In this document: positions 25,439 through 36,169 of the stretch, piece after piece | How positions within the stretch are numbered: position 1 is the stretch's first letter | Layout of the letters: every line of letters begins with the position of its first letter | From: Combretum micranthum | Taxonomy: Eukaryota; Streptophyta; Magnoliopsida; Myrtales; Combretaceae | Direction: 5' to 3' | Length of the DNA: 64,000 nt | Assembly: GCA_024138025.1 (NCBI GenBank) | Contig: JAMXBD010000058.1 | Location: 1,736,001 to 1,800,000 of the forward strand | Program-made: the position numbers and the translations under genes | The notes under the pieces: model-generated | The model's input: only the letters and a program-made list of their open reading frames with translations | What the model was told of the DNA's origin: nothing | Database searches by the model: none

Positions 25439-26585
25439 TGGCGTACAGCTTATTATCCCGTAATGTTTGCAATGCTAAATGAAGATGCTCCTCGTGTTGT
25501 TCCCTGGTCTTCGAATATATGAGTATGTCATCTATGAAGACTATCACACATTTATCCAAAAGTGGCTTATAGACTCTGTTCATCAAATCCATAAATGCAG
25601 CTGGTGCATTAGTCAGTCCAAATGATATTACCAGGAACTCGTAGTGCCCATAACGGGTACGAAAAGCCGTCTTGGGTACATCCTCAGGCTTAATCCTCAA
25701 TTGATGATATCCCGAATGCAAATCAATGCGTGAGAACATACAAGCCCCTTGCAGTTGATCAAACAAATCATCAATCCTTGGCAACGGATACCGGTTCTTG
25801 ATAGTCACTTTATTCAACTCACGATAGTCGATACATAATCTCATCGATCCATCTTTCTTCTTCACAAACAAAACGGGTGCGCCCCATGGTGATACACTTG
25901 GTCTTATAAACTTTTGATCCATAAGTTCTTGCAACTGTGTCTTTAGCTCCTTCAACTCGGTCGGTGCCATCCGGTATGGTGCTTTGGATATTGGCTCAGT
26001 GTTTGGAGCCAAAACAATCTCAAAGTCAATTTCTCTTTTTGGTGGTAATCCCGATAGGATCTCAGGAAACACATCCAAATACTCATTCACTACCGGTATA
26101 TCCTTTTTCTCACGGGTCCCCTCTTCATCTAAGACACCTTCAATCGGTATTATCTCTTCATCCTCCATCATTAGCTCAAACGAGCTTACATCAAACCTTC
26201 TCGGAACTAGGGTTTCTCCCACAAATTCTACTTTTTCTCCCAGTTGATCATAGAAACTCACTATTTTCTTTTGACAATCCACTATCGCTTTTACCTTGCT
26301 TAGCCAACTCATTCCGAGGATAACTTCGTATTTATTCATCTCCAACATTATCAAATCACTTTTGGAGATGTGTCCATGAACTTCCAACGGACAATCCTTC
26401 ACCAATTGTCGGGTTGATACAACACTTCCTGTGGGGGTCTTAATCCGTAGACTAACCATAGTTGTGGCTATAGGTAACCCCAATTGGTTAGCTAAACTAT
26501 TGGTGACGAACGAATGAGTTGCTCCCGTGTCAAATAAAACGTAAGCTTCCACACCATTCACCCGTATGTGTCCTGAGGTCAACAA
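25439..26585 (-). CDS. Element AD pol, first part: aspartic protease and reverse transcriptase
   Basis: This is an open frame of about 380 codons. Retropepsin comes first: FDTGATHSF around residues 18-26 and VILGMSWL around 88-95, for cleavage of the polyprotein. RT follows: [57 protein letters not shown]. Its catalytic FIDD motif is near residue 350. Both catalytic Asp residues are present. The frame stops only because the solo LTR enters at 25438; pol continues at 22010. Pol is separated from gag by about 146 bases and a stop. The first Met shown may not be the true start, since Ty3/gypsy protease is normally made as part of Gag-Pol. Confidence 0.9.
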
Positions 26586-26730
26586 ATATCCATCACAATT
26601 GATCCCTACAACATCCTTAAGGTTATCTACATAGGGTTCCTACTTCCAGCTTTCCCATATCATATTCAATTTCATTCAGGCAACAATTTAAATTTGCAAC
26701 TTAAATTTCTACTAGAAAGGGTTTCTGTTA

Positions 26731-28125
26731 CTAACCTGTCACCAGGCCGCTATCAGCGCCTTGGCTTTGATCCAAAGCTGCCAATTCTACATCCTCCTCC
26801 TCATCTTCCTCGACCATCCACTGGCCTTCGAAGTTATACAATCTCATCCCATGCATTGCTGAGGCTGCTCGGCTCCTACTTTTGTTACCCGACCTCATAG
26901 GGTTGGTATTACTTGGAGCTCCATGGGGTCGAGCGGCCACGCTTTTCCACTGGGAACATTCAGAGGCTAGATGCCCCTTCTCCTTGCAAATAAAGCAAGT
27001 CACAACTAGCTTCTTTGGGCACGTGTAGACCATGTGGCCAGCGTCGCCACAGAAATAGCATTTGTTTTTCAACAACTGGCACTGCCTAGGAGCGTGTGCT
27101 CCCTTACACTTCCAACATGTGACGTTGGCCTTGAACTGGGTCGGTTTGCCACTAGACTCCTCTTTGAATCCTTGGTATGGCCGGTACCTCTTTCCTTTGA
27201 ATCCTGAACTCGAGGAGTCGAATGGCCTCTTTCCAAATACCCTCTTTTCTGGCTCGTGGTATTTTCTTTTTCTGGCCCCTTCAATTACCCGGGCCTTTTC
27301 TACCATTTCAGGATATGTCCCGACTCCAAACTCTTCCAACTTGATCCGCAGATCTTCGTCTAAGCCTCCCAAAAATACTTGCTTCTTTAATTCTTCACTA
27401 TCTCTGAAAGACTCAGGGGCATACTGCAGCAAGTGAACGAACTCGGTTTCATATTGCTCTACTGTCCTCCCCTTTTGCTTTACATGGAGGAAATCAGCAC
27501 TATATTTCACTCTCAAGCTGGAGGGAAAGTAATTGTTCAGAAATTCCCGACGAAAGGTTTCCCAAGTGGCTGGGGCAGTCAGGTTCCTTCTCTTGGAGTC
27601 CCACCAGACTCGCGCATTGTACCTCAGCATATACGTTCCATATTCCAACTGTAGGTAAGGTGGAATCTCGTATGCAGCAAAAGAACGTTCAACTTGAGCC
27701 AACCAGTCCTCGGCTTCATCCGGTTTACCGAATGCCCCATCAAAATACCGGTTGCTCTTAATAAAGTCCGGTAAGGAGCTTCGGTGGGGTCTCCTGTATG
27801 GCGGGGGTGGCGGCAACTGCACATTATAAGAATGCTCTTCTTGTGGAGCGGGTGCCTCTGCAGTCATTTCCCGATGATCGGCGGGTGGGGGATGTGGGGC
27901 CGAATCCCGAGCACTTTGCCCAGGGTGTGGGTTCTGAATTGGATTCTAATTCTGGATGAAAGTGTTCAGAAGATTGGCCAATTGTCCAATCGCATTTAGC
28001 ACATCGCCCTGTTGGTTTTGGGGTGCGGCTCCTTGGGGGTTAGGTTGTGGCATAGCCGGTTGATCGGCTTCGTTCGAATTAGACCCTTGTTCCCGATTCC
28101 GAATTTGTCGGTTTCGTCTGTTTAT
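26731..28125 (-). CDS. Element AD gag (capsid and nucleocapsid)
   Basis: The open part from Met at 27867 is 378 codons. A proline-rich N-terminus leads into a retrotransposon Gag domain (about residues 32-190, with KPDEAEDWLAQVERSF and ARVWWDSKRR). Then comes a basic linker and three zinc knuckles: CWKCKGAHAPRQC (251-263, one residue short before His), CYFCGDAGHMVYTC (270-283) and CFICKEKGHLASEC (291-304). The C-terminus is acidic. Homologous sequence continues upstream in frame to about 28125 (RRNRQIRN..., then QNQQGDVLNAIGQLANLL) and is broken by one TAG at 27946-27948. The true start is therefore probably upstream. Gag packages the element RNA in cytoplasmic particles. Confidence 0.9.
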
Positions 28126-28690
28126 ACAATGTTTAATGAATTTTTAGTATCTTTAGTAAGTTTTAAATTTCGAAGGAACAAGATTATTAACAAATTCAAA
28201 AGTTGCGAAAATCTGGAAATCAAACTCGGAAAGAAATGGAACTCATAAATCCATAAAATCATAAGGAAAATAAAATAAAAGAAATTTTTACACATAGAGT
28301 ATCAAGTTGAAACTTCATAACATTAATGTGAATGAATGAATGCTCATGTGATCTATATGCGGTTGATGTTCTTTATGCCTCATGACTAGTATGCATGCTT
28401 TCCACAACTTCTTTTCTTTAAAACAAACTTGACCTTTTCATTACTTTAGTGAGCCATACAACAATATTACATCAAGATTTGGTCCCCAAAATTTGGCTAA
28501 CTAAGTTCCAATTCCGATTCTAGACAACTCCCCTATTCTTGAGAACATGACAAAATACAAGGAAAAAGAAACAAATAAAATACTAACTATCCTGAGATCC
28601 TAAAGCAAATTGGCATCCCGCATTGCCTACTACAAAATAAGAAAATCGGGACTCCTCTTGGACTTCATGGGTTAGCTAACATCCCGGTCT
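28126..28690 (-). other. Non-coding spacer between the extra ORF and gag
   Basis: This AT-rich sequence within element AD has no ORF of note. Ribosomes on the genomic RNA would have to pass the upstream ORF and this spacer to reach gag. That raises the question of splicing, reinitiation or a second transcript. No strong splice site was identified by eye. Confidence 0.5.
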
Positions 28691-29755
28691 CTACTCATCA
28701 CTAGAGTCATCGGGGGTCGGGCTAGGAGGTCGTCTCCTACTGGTAGAACCGCCATCGTCCCGTCGGATGAACAACCTAAGGTACTCCCTCGTAGTCATCC
28801 TCCGTTTCCTAGCAGGTCGGACTAAGGGTTCCGGGTCTTCACTTTCTTCCTCTTCCTCAGTACATTGCCCTTCCCTCGGGCTTACATCATTCTCCTCCCC
28901 TCTAGCTTCAGGCTCACTTACTTGAGTCTCTACTACTTCATTCCCTCTTACCGGCTCTCCGCCCATGCCTTCTACTTCCATAGGCTCGGGGGCTACAGGT
29001 TCAGCTACCACTATATCCAGTGCTGGGGGATTCTCTCCTTCCACATAAACATCTCTCCACATCAAGGGATCAAACTCGGGCTCTACCCTACCACTATCAG
29101 GTATCTCCAGCTCCCGATTAAAATCCCATATAACCGGGTTGGGTTCTGGATTCACTTCAGCTTCCGGCTCGGCTGGTGGGGTAGGGGTTCTAGGAACTAC
29201 ATTTTCTTCCCAGTTAGGATCCTCCTCAGGGTCCTCTTCCTCTTCCTCTTCTTCTTCATCCTCTCCAATCACAGGTGCCCCATTCAATTGCATGCCTATA
29301 TCAATAGCTGGAGGTGGAGCTATCACTCGGGGTGGGAGAATATCTAAGTAGATCGCATGCCAGGTGATATGATTCCATGCATCTGCTAAATTCCAGTCAG
29401 GGTGATCATACAAATTATCATGGGCACACACATATAAAGGCCCTATGGGAATCCATACTCTAAAATCTGGAGGGGTTCGGTTTCCTCCACCCTTCAAAAT
29501 AAACGTAGCTTCTCTAGTCATGGGCTTATGCCCATAATCAACCATGATCCTCTCTAGAGTATAAATTGTCTCCAATTTTGTCCAGGTCCTTCTTCCCATG
29601 GGATCATACCTCAATCGATCCACTACTGAAGCCCATCTGGTATATCTCAATCCATCCTTCCATAACTTGTACATTTCCCCTATAGTCCGGGGATGTCTGG
29701 CTAAGGCAAAATCTTCACACAGTTCTCTTACCCTCAACCTATATTCTACCATCAT
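28691..29755 (-). CDS. Extra ORF of element AD, between primer binding site and gag (354 aa, unknown function)
   Basis: This is a long uninterrupted frame in sense with gag and pol. It opens after a TAG near 29815; the first Met pair is at 29755. Residues 1-145 look globular, rich in Trp, Tyr and Arg (MYKLWKDGLRYTRWASVVDR, WNLADAWNHITWH). Residues 165-179 are almost all Asp/Glu. Residues 180-310 are Pro/Glu-rich and probably disordered. The C-terminus has basic patches (PARKRRM at 314-320, SRRRPP near 339) between acidic residues. I see no retroelement domain or zinc finger and do not recognise a family. Element 2 has no room for it (about 290 bases from its primer site to gag). Extra ORFs are known in Ogre/Tat elements, but this one sits in a chromodomain element. 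Confidence 0.75.
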   Translation of the reverse strand: MMVEYRLRVRELCEDFALARHPRTIGEMYKLWKDGLRYTRWASVVDRLRYDPMGRRTWTKLETIYTLERIMVDYGHKPMTREATFILKGGGNRTPPDFRVWIPIGPLYVCAHDNLYDHPDWNLADAWNHITWHAIYLDILPPRVIAPPPAIDIGMQLNGAPVIGEDEEEEEEEEDPEEDPNWEENVVPRTPTPPAEPEAEVNPEPNPVIWDFNRELEIPDSGRVEPEFDPLMWRDVYVEGENPPALDIVVAEPVAPEPMEVEGMGGEPVRGNEVVETQVSEPEARGEENDVSPREGQCTEEEEESEDPEPLVRPARKRRMTTREYLRLFIRRDDGGSTSRRRPPSPTPDDSSDE

Positions 29756-29935
29756 CTCATCATTTCTCTTCGTGAAATTCCTGGCCCTCTCCCTGGTCTT
29801 ACCCAGGGAGACCTACATCAAAACAATACTCCTAATCAGACTTAGCGAGAAAACGTTTTTAACTCCATTTAACCTATTAGTTAGATTTCTACGTCCGGTT
29901 TCTTTTAATTGTATTGTCTTGCTTTATAACCTAGT
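29756..29935 (-). other. Element AD leader between primer site and extra ORF
   Basis: This is about 180 bases of untranslated leader. It contains GGGTAAGACC near 29795-29805 (minus strand), which resembles a plant splice donor, and a TAG that closes the extra ORF frame upstream. Whether the donor is used is unknown. Confidence 0.4.
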
Positions 29936-29947
29936 GCTCTGATACCA
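29936..29947 (-). other. Primer binding site of element AD (tRNA-iMet type)
   Basis: On the minus strand this reads TGGTATCAGAGC, eight bases after the 5' LTR end. It is identical to the element 2 site at 9858-9869. Confidence 0.95.
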
Positions 29948-29955
29948 ACTTAAAC

Positions 29956-32745
29956 TGTCACGCCCCGTAGGGTATCCTAAACGTAACAGCCCGCCACATA
30001 CTAAATAAGACTCTCGAGTTCCCTACCCGAGCCCTTCGGGAGTCTTAAGTAGATGTAAAGCGTTCCTTTACGACAATAGAATACTTCAACAAATGGAATT
30101 AAATAGTTTAATGTGGCATTCATTAGCCATAGATAATAAATCAAAACGCATAATTATAGTTTACAAAATCTAAGGGGCATTCCCCCGCAAAATAATAACA
30201 AGTCCATTACAGTCATCCAGAGTCCTTAGTTTCCAATGGAAGTCTATACAAAAAGAAATGGATTAAACTTCTACGGGAAACTCCTATCTCCGGTACTGGC
30301 TGTGGCTTGCCTCGGCCTAAGCCATATAAACTCGTGCTGCAATAGATAAAAACTATGGGGGCGTAAGCTAACTAGCTTAGTGAGTAATAACTTCCATAAC
30401 ACAATTAAATACAATCATTCAAACAAGTGATTATTCAAGCAAGTGTATGCATCAACAAATGTGATCAACAAACATATGACCAACCGGAAATCATATGTGG
30501 ATGGACTTGCCCTCCATCCCGGGTTAGCAGATTAACGAATCCTGCGGTACGACGCCGTTTAAGCTCACGGTCAACTAACAATATTTCGTTTTATGGATCA
30601 CGATTAACCAACAAATTCGTTTTATGGATCACGATTAACCAACATATTCGTTTTATGGGTCACGAAAAACCAACCAATGCGAATGCTCCAACCCCATCGT
30701 GATATGAATGAATCCAATTTACAATTGAAGTCGAATATCATTAGTTCAATTCTTTTAGGTGACCAACAAGTATTCACAGACATTCATCATAAGATACTAG
30801 CTAATCAGTCAATAGCTTAACACCCGGTTTCGATATTCCTTAAGTTCCATTTCACATATCAACAGTAGACAACATATATAATTTCCCATATACCCCATCA
30901 TGCATATACAATTTCTTTTTTCTTTGCCTACACCGCTAGTGCCACTACATTACAATCACATTCATTAATTGAGAGTGGAAGTAAAACTCACTCGGCCATT
31001 GGACGCCGGTCTTTCTAATAGTAGTAGTCGGGAGGTAGGGTGTCGTCCTGCTCGGGATCACCTACCAAGCAAGAATAATCCTAATGAGATTCTCATTATG
31101 TAACCAAATCAACTATACATCTAAACTAGATGAATTCGGATTTCTCGCTATTTGCGGAAGTTCCGACTTAAAACGGCCATAACTTGGTCATTTCAACTCG
31201 GAATTTCGCAAATTTTATATCGATCTCTATCTACTTCGAAAGATCTATCTATTTTAATATTAAATTCAAGTTTTGAAAATAGTAAGTCACGGAACAGTAG
31301 GATCAGTTCTGTTCCACAATTTCCAATTCCGACAATTTGTTTTGCTTTTGATAAGAAATGTTCCTAGTTGATGATTCATGCATGAATGGTATAGGAATGA
31401 ATTACTAACATGAATGCCATGAATGAATTAATATATGCATAGTCATGATGATTTTGTGATAATAAACTCTTATGAACTCTTAAGTGTTGGAAAATCCCAT
31501 AAAGGTTATTTCTAAGAAGCTATTCTTCCACTTAATGCTCCTTAGGGTTTCTTTGACTTTTAATCTTGTAATCCACTTGTTATTATCTAAAAATAAGTCC
31601 TCAAGTCTATAGTAGTCATGGCCTTCATTCATGCATAAAAATCCATATTTTTCATTTGTAAACATCTTTTTAAACTAGCTACTTGTAGAAATCCGAATTT
31701 CGTAAATTCATTTTCTTGCATTTTTCTTATGGAAAAACTTGTCTAATGCATTAAAATTTGAAGCTCCATATATATATTATCTAAGGACTTCATTTAGCTT
31801 ATAAAACATCCAATTTAGACTTAAATTCTAAGTGTTCTTGTAGGCATGAACCTAAGTTACGAATTTGACTACACATCCATATTCAATATTTTCCATTCTA
31901 ACTTCATTCCTTTTTTTACATTTCTATATGCCTAAACTCTCCTAAATTTATAAAAATCATTCCTTCAATATATCTATTACACATACCCTTCATTTTTCTT
32001 ATAAAATATGAGTTCAAAATGGTTTTGGTGGTCTTTAAAGTAGGGTTTCCATTTCATCCGAATTTTCAACATTTCCTATGTGACAAAGTCCTTCCTTTTT
32101 CAATGTTCTTGCTTCCTATATGTAAAGATCCACTATCTAACACCTCTACACATGATCAAGACTACATTTTTATGATCATCAATGCATGGAAATAAAAATA
32201 ACTCTATGATCATACATGTAAATGACAATGTGAGTGTCTAAACTTTAGATCTACTAACTACAATGCATGAATCATAAATATCATGGCATGAACATTAATA
32301 TATATATAAGATCTCTACTTTATGCATGAACAAGATGAGATCTTAACATAAACACATCTAAACACTAGATCCATGTCTTGTGATGGCTTGATATTCTTGT
32401 TCATGTGTTTTCATGTCCCTAACAAGAGCTCATTGGGATTTAAATGAGAAAACACCAAGATATAGTCTTGCCATTACAAGATCTAGGTGAACAAGGTCTA
32501 AAATCAACATACCAAAGGAGGATCTAAGGTGGAAATGGAGAAATTTTGAGTTGAAAATGTAAATGGATGGGAGAGGGGGGCTCACGGCAATATGAAGAGG
32601 AGAAAGAGAGAGTTTTTCTCTTTTGTGAAATTTTGAACAAGAAGAAATGAAGAGAGAGAGAGAAAAATAGGTTTATATATGAAGTGCATTAGGGTTTAGA
32701 TGAACAAAATGAAGTAAAAATAATTGAATTGAGGGGAAAACAAAA

Positions 32746-32780
<35 letters not shown>

Positions 32781-33398
32781 GGGGGCGCCGGCCTCTCATG
32801 GTGTGTGTGTGTGTGTGTTTTGAAAATTTGATATTTTGTAATTTAGTTAATTAAAATGTAATAAATGTGATAATTGTTTAAGAGACAAAATTTCTTGGAA
32901 AAGAAAATTGAAATGAGTAGTTGTAAGGATGTAAGAATAGGGTATGGGTAGTGTGTAGTGTAGGTTGTACTTGTGAATTGTAGACAAGACATCTACTTTA
33001 CCGGTTGTTCCGGAAACACGGGAAAAGCCATAACTGTAATTTTTATAGCTCGAAAAATTACGAAATTGATATTTTGGAATCCTTATAAAATTACGGTTCT
33101 AATGAACACTCCGGAATATTTTTCTGAATCCGTGGTCCGGGGCACGCTTTTCCGTAATTGAGCTCGGGAAGGCTCGGAATTGAAAAATTCCCGAATTTAA
33201 AACTTTAAAAAGTTTGAAATGTACTTTAAAACAATAATTCAACTTCATTTACTTAATAAAATTTCTTTTATTATGAAACCGAAGTAAAGCCGGATTTAGG
33301 GTTCCTAGGCTTCTCTCACTGAACTCAACCTGAAACGGATTAGGGTTTCGCTTCCAACTCCCGGGGTTTCCTAGCTACTGAGAATACTGGGGTTTACA
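29956..33398 (-). repeat. 5' LTR of element AD (3443 bp)
   Basis: It begins TGTCACGCC and ends GGTTTACA on the plus strand. It has a TATA region on the minus strand near 32670-32680, a 34-G run, a GT repeat near 32803-32818, a three-unit repeat near 30585-30675 and the stem-loop at 30472-30498. It is nearly collinear with the 3' LTR but shows many 1-3 base deletions against it, for example near 30295, 30508, 31250, 31285 and 31318. Confidence 0.95.
32746..32779. repeat. 34-base poly(G) run in AD 5' LTR
   Basis: This is 34 consecutive G, then T and five more G, at the position equivalent to 19080-19110. Its length differs from the partner LTR although the two were identical at insertion. Confidence 0.9.
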
Positions 33399-34190
33399 GG
33401 TATATTCCCCCTCAGAAGAACAACATGAGAAACATTTGAAAATGGTATTACATGTTTTGAGGAAGAACAAATTGTCTGCTAAATTGTCCAAATGCGAATT
33501 TTGGTTGAAACAAAAATCCTTTCTTGGCCATGTGGTAACAAAACAAGGAATCTCAATAGATCCAAGAAAAGTTAAAGCAATTGTTGAATGGTAAAGACCC
33601 GAAACCATAATCGAAGTAAAAAGTTTTTTAGGATTGGTAGGACATTACAAGAAATTTACTCAAAATTTTTTAAAGATAGCCTTACTTTTAACTCAGTTGA
33701 CAAGAAAGAATGAAAGGTTTGATTGGAATGAAAAGAGAGAACAGGGTTTCCAAGAGTTAAAGAAAAGATTGACATATGCTCCAATCTTAGTTTGCCAAAT
33801 GATCAAGATGTATTTGCTATTTATAGTGGTGTATCTCGGAATGGGTTAGGATGTGTGTTAATGCAAGGTAGTAAGGTAATTGCATATGCATCTGGACAAT
33901 TGAAGCTACATGAAAAGAATTATCCTACTCATGACTTAGAGTTGGCTGCAATCGTGTTTACTCTGAAAATTTGGAGACACTATTTGTATGGACAACGGTG
34001 CAAAATTTATACGGATCATAAAAGTTTGAAATATTTGTTTATTCAAAGAGAGTTAAACATAAGACAATGAAGGTAGCTTGAATTAATCGAGGATTATAAT
34101 TTGAATATCAGCTACCATCCAGGAACAGTTAATTCAGTGGCTGATGCCTTGAGTCATAAAAATTATGGAGAAGTTACTTCAATGATCACA
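33399..34190 (+). pseudogene. Element 2 RT end and RNase H, continued after the nested insertion
   Basis: Coding resumes on the plus strand with the RT thumb (SFLGHVVT), then SFLGLVGHY, then RNase H ([24 protein letters not shown]). Stops lie at 33592 and 34069 and a shift near 33800. Homology ends near 34190, about where the RNase H to integrase linker would continue, so element 2 is truncated at its 3' side. The open pieces are 33634-33849 and 33792-34070. Confidence 0.85.
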
Positions 34191-34690
34191 CGAACAAAAG
34201 GATGGTAAACCCATACCAGCGACAATTTTTTAGCAAGAGGCAAAGGGGCTCGTCTAGCCGAAACTCGGGTGATGCACCATCCCTATAAAATTGGCAAAGG
34301 AAGAAAGAAGGATGAAGAAGGAAAGAAGGAAGGAAGATGAGTAAGGAGTTAGACCCAAGCATATCCACATAGTCCAATAGAAATTTTGTAAAAGACCTAG
34401 AATGTTAGGTTAGGTAGTTTAGATTTCATGTTTGCGGAAAGGTGTTGTCTATGTTTTCTTTATGTAATATTATTGTATGTTGTTATGTGTTGTCCTTTGA
34501 CTTTCATTTTGTAAGGGTCTCATGCCCATTGACAATTTCCTATTTCAATGAAGATGTTTTATGTGAATTTCGATTTTGTTGAAATTTCCTTATCTATTTC
34601 ATGAATTCTTATTTCAAGATTATGATGATTACATGAGATAAAAATTTCCATAATTTTCGCTATATCCATTTAAAGACTTAATAATCCACT
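34191..34690. other. Unassigned junction sequence between elements 2 and 3
   Basis: No gene is seen here. The stretch includes a purine-rich GAAGAAGGAAAG region near 34300-34340 and a TTTCAATGAAGATG block near 34544, and leads into element 3 gag. It has no primer binding site or LTR end that I can recognise. It may be the leader of element 3 or a fragment of another repeat. Confidence 0.4.
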
Positions 34691-36053
34691 GAAAAGATTA
34701 CAAGCTTAAGTAAATAAAATCTAAACAGCCAAGGTAGAAGAAGAAAGCGCTAGGAACAAAGTGCCTCAAATCATCCTGTAGAAGAGGCAAAATCAACCTG
34801 CCGCACCTCCCTAAAACCCAGCGGCTGTTGACCCACAAGTGGATTTGCAAGCTACACTTGGGCAATTAGCACAAGTATTGGAAGCTTGAAGGAAGAATGT
34901 TCAAGCACCTGCACCACCTCCACCGCAACCCGCGCCACAAGCATCAATGGAAGTACCTAGTTTAGGAAGTGCATAATCTCAACCGTGCCTTTGCCATCGC
35001 CTCCACTCAAGCCGTACAGAAACACTTTACCCGAGTTCATCAAGAGCAATCGGTATTCTGATGGAGCTTTTGGAAAGCTAGATGAAGTCGAGGACTGGTT
35101 AGCACAAATTGAAAGGTTTGTTGATGCCTTTGAAGTGCCATAACACTTAAGGATCAATTTTGGTACTTACATGCTTTGTCTCAATGCCCGAGTTTAGTAG
35201 GAGTCTAAGAGACACGAGTTGATGCCACCAGTTACATAGGAGATGTTCTGCTAAGAGTTCTTAGAGAACTACTTTCTTAGAGGCCTACGAGTTCAATACA
35301 ACGTCGATTTCTTGCATATTGCCTAAAGAGGAAGAACTATGGAGCAATAAGAAACTAAGTTCAATCGGTTGCTACAGTATGCACCGGATTCATACAAATA
35401 CAGTGAGGAACTCAAGAGGTAAGTTTTTCTAAGTGGTTTGGATGAAGAGTTGCTTGTCAAGCCAGAGGAGTTCGATAGAAGGTCTTTTAGGGAGTTAGTG
35501 GAGAGAGCTCAGATTGTTGATGGAGGTAAGAAAAGGAAGGCAAGGATTATGGAGAAGAAAGCACCTATTTTTGGAAGAAGGTTTCAAGAAGGATCTAGTT
35601 CCGCACACCCACATAATAGGTTCTGACCTTTTAGCAATTTCAAGAGTAATGCTAATAGTGGGAAGTTTACACCCAAACCCATCATCTGTTGGAAGTGTAA
35701 AGGATGCACTACCCTATGAGGTGCCCCCAATTGCAAGGAAAATGTTATTTCTATGGAGACCCAAATCACAAAATACCGGAGTGCTCAAAGAAAGTAACCA
35801 ATACTTGCTATGTTTGCAAGAAAGTTAGGCATTTTGTCAGTGAGTGCCCGTAAAAGAAGAGTACCACAACAAGATCATCTGGAGGATCTGCCCCAGCAAG
35901 GTCTGGAATGGGAATAGAAAGGGGAATCGAGCGAGATCATCAATGCCCGGATTCATAATTTATCACATGGAAGGGCAATGGCTATGTGAGGAAATAAATG
36001 AGAAAGGAGTGGAGTTAGATGCTCTTGAGAAAGAAGAAGATTTAAACTCTTAA
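34691..36053 (+). pseudogene. Element 3 gag (degenerate)
   Basis: Fragments of the same gag type as AD appear in order: a basic start, a proline-rich stretch (PAPPPPQPAPQAS), the capsid (LPEFIKSNRYSDGAFGKLDE, then ERFVDAFEVP) and a linker (35438-35626). Zinc-knuckle remnants follow near 35688-35850, then an acidic tail (MEGQWLCEEINEKGVEL). Stops and shifts occur throughout, including near 34987, 35140, 35420 and 35630. This is not functional. Confidence 0.75.
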
Positions 36054-36169
36054 GATGTTCGTTCTTTTATTTCTTGTGATCAAGGAGATGATATGAATAA
36101 GTAGTAGATTAATGAATAAGTAGGATCTTGGAATAGGAAGATTAGTAATCCCCCGTGTTAAAAATGCAG

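Larger units (their letters stand above)
12707..33398 (-). mobile_element. Element AD: complete Tekay/Del-like chromovirus with nested solo LTRs
   Basis: The element is bounded on the plus strand by TGTCACGCC (12707) and GGTTTACA (33398) and flanked by GGTAT at 12702-12706 and 33399-33403. Without its two nested solo LTRs it is about 13.7 kb. Its order, read on the minus strand, is 5' LTR, primer binding site, extra ORF, gag, protease-RT-RNase H-integrase-chromodomain, polypurine tract, 3' LTR. It interrupts element 2 right after the RT catalytic motif. Gag and the extra ORF are long and largely open, while integrase carries several frameshifts. The element is therefore probably defective on its own. 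Confidence 0.92.

Noticed and set aside
28865..29351. Plus-strand ORFs of 160 and 70 codons opposite the extra ORF, including a Ser-rich run
   Set aside because: They are antisense to the longer minus-strand frame. The Ser run mirrors its Asp/Glu codon run. The minus frame is in sense with gag and pol.
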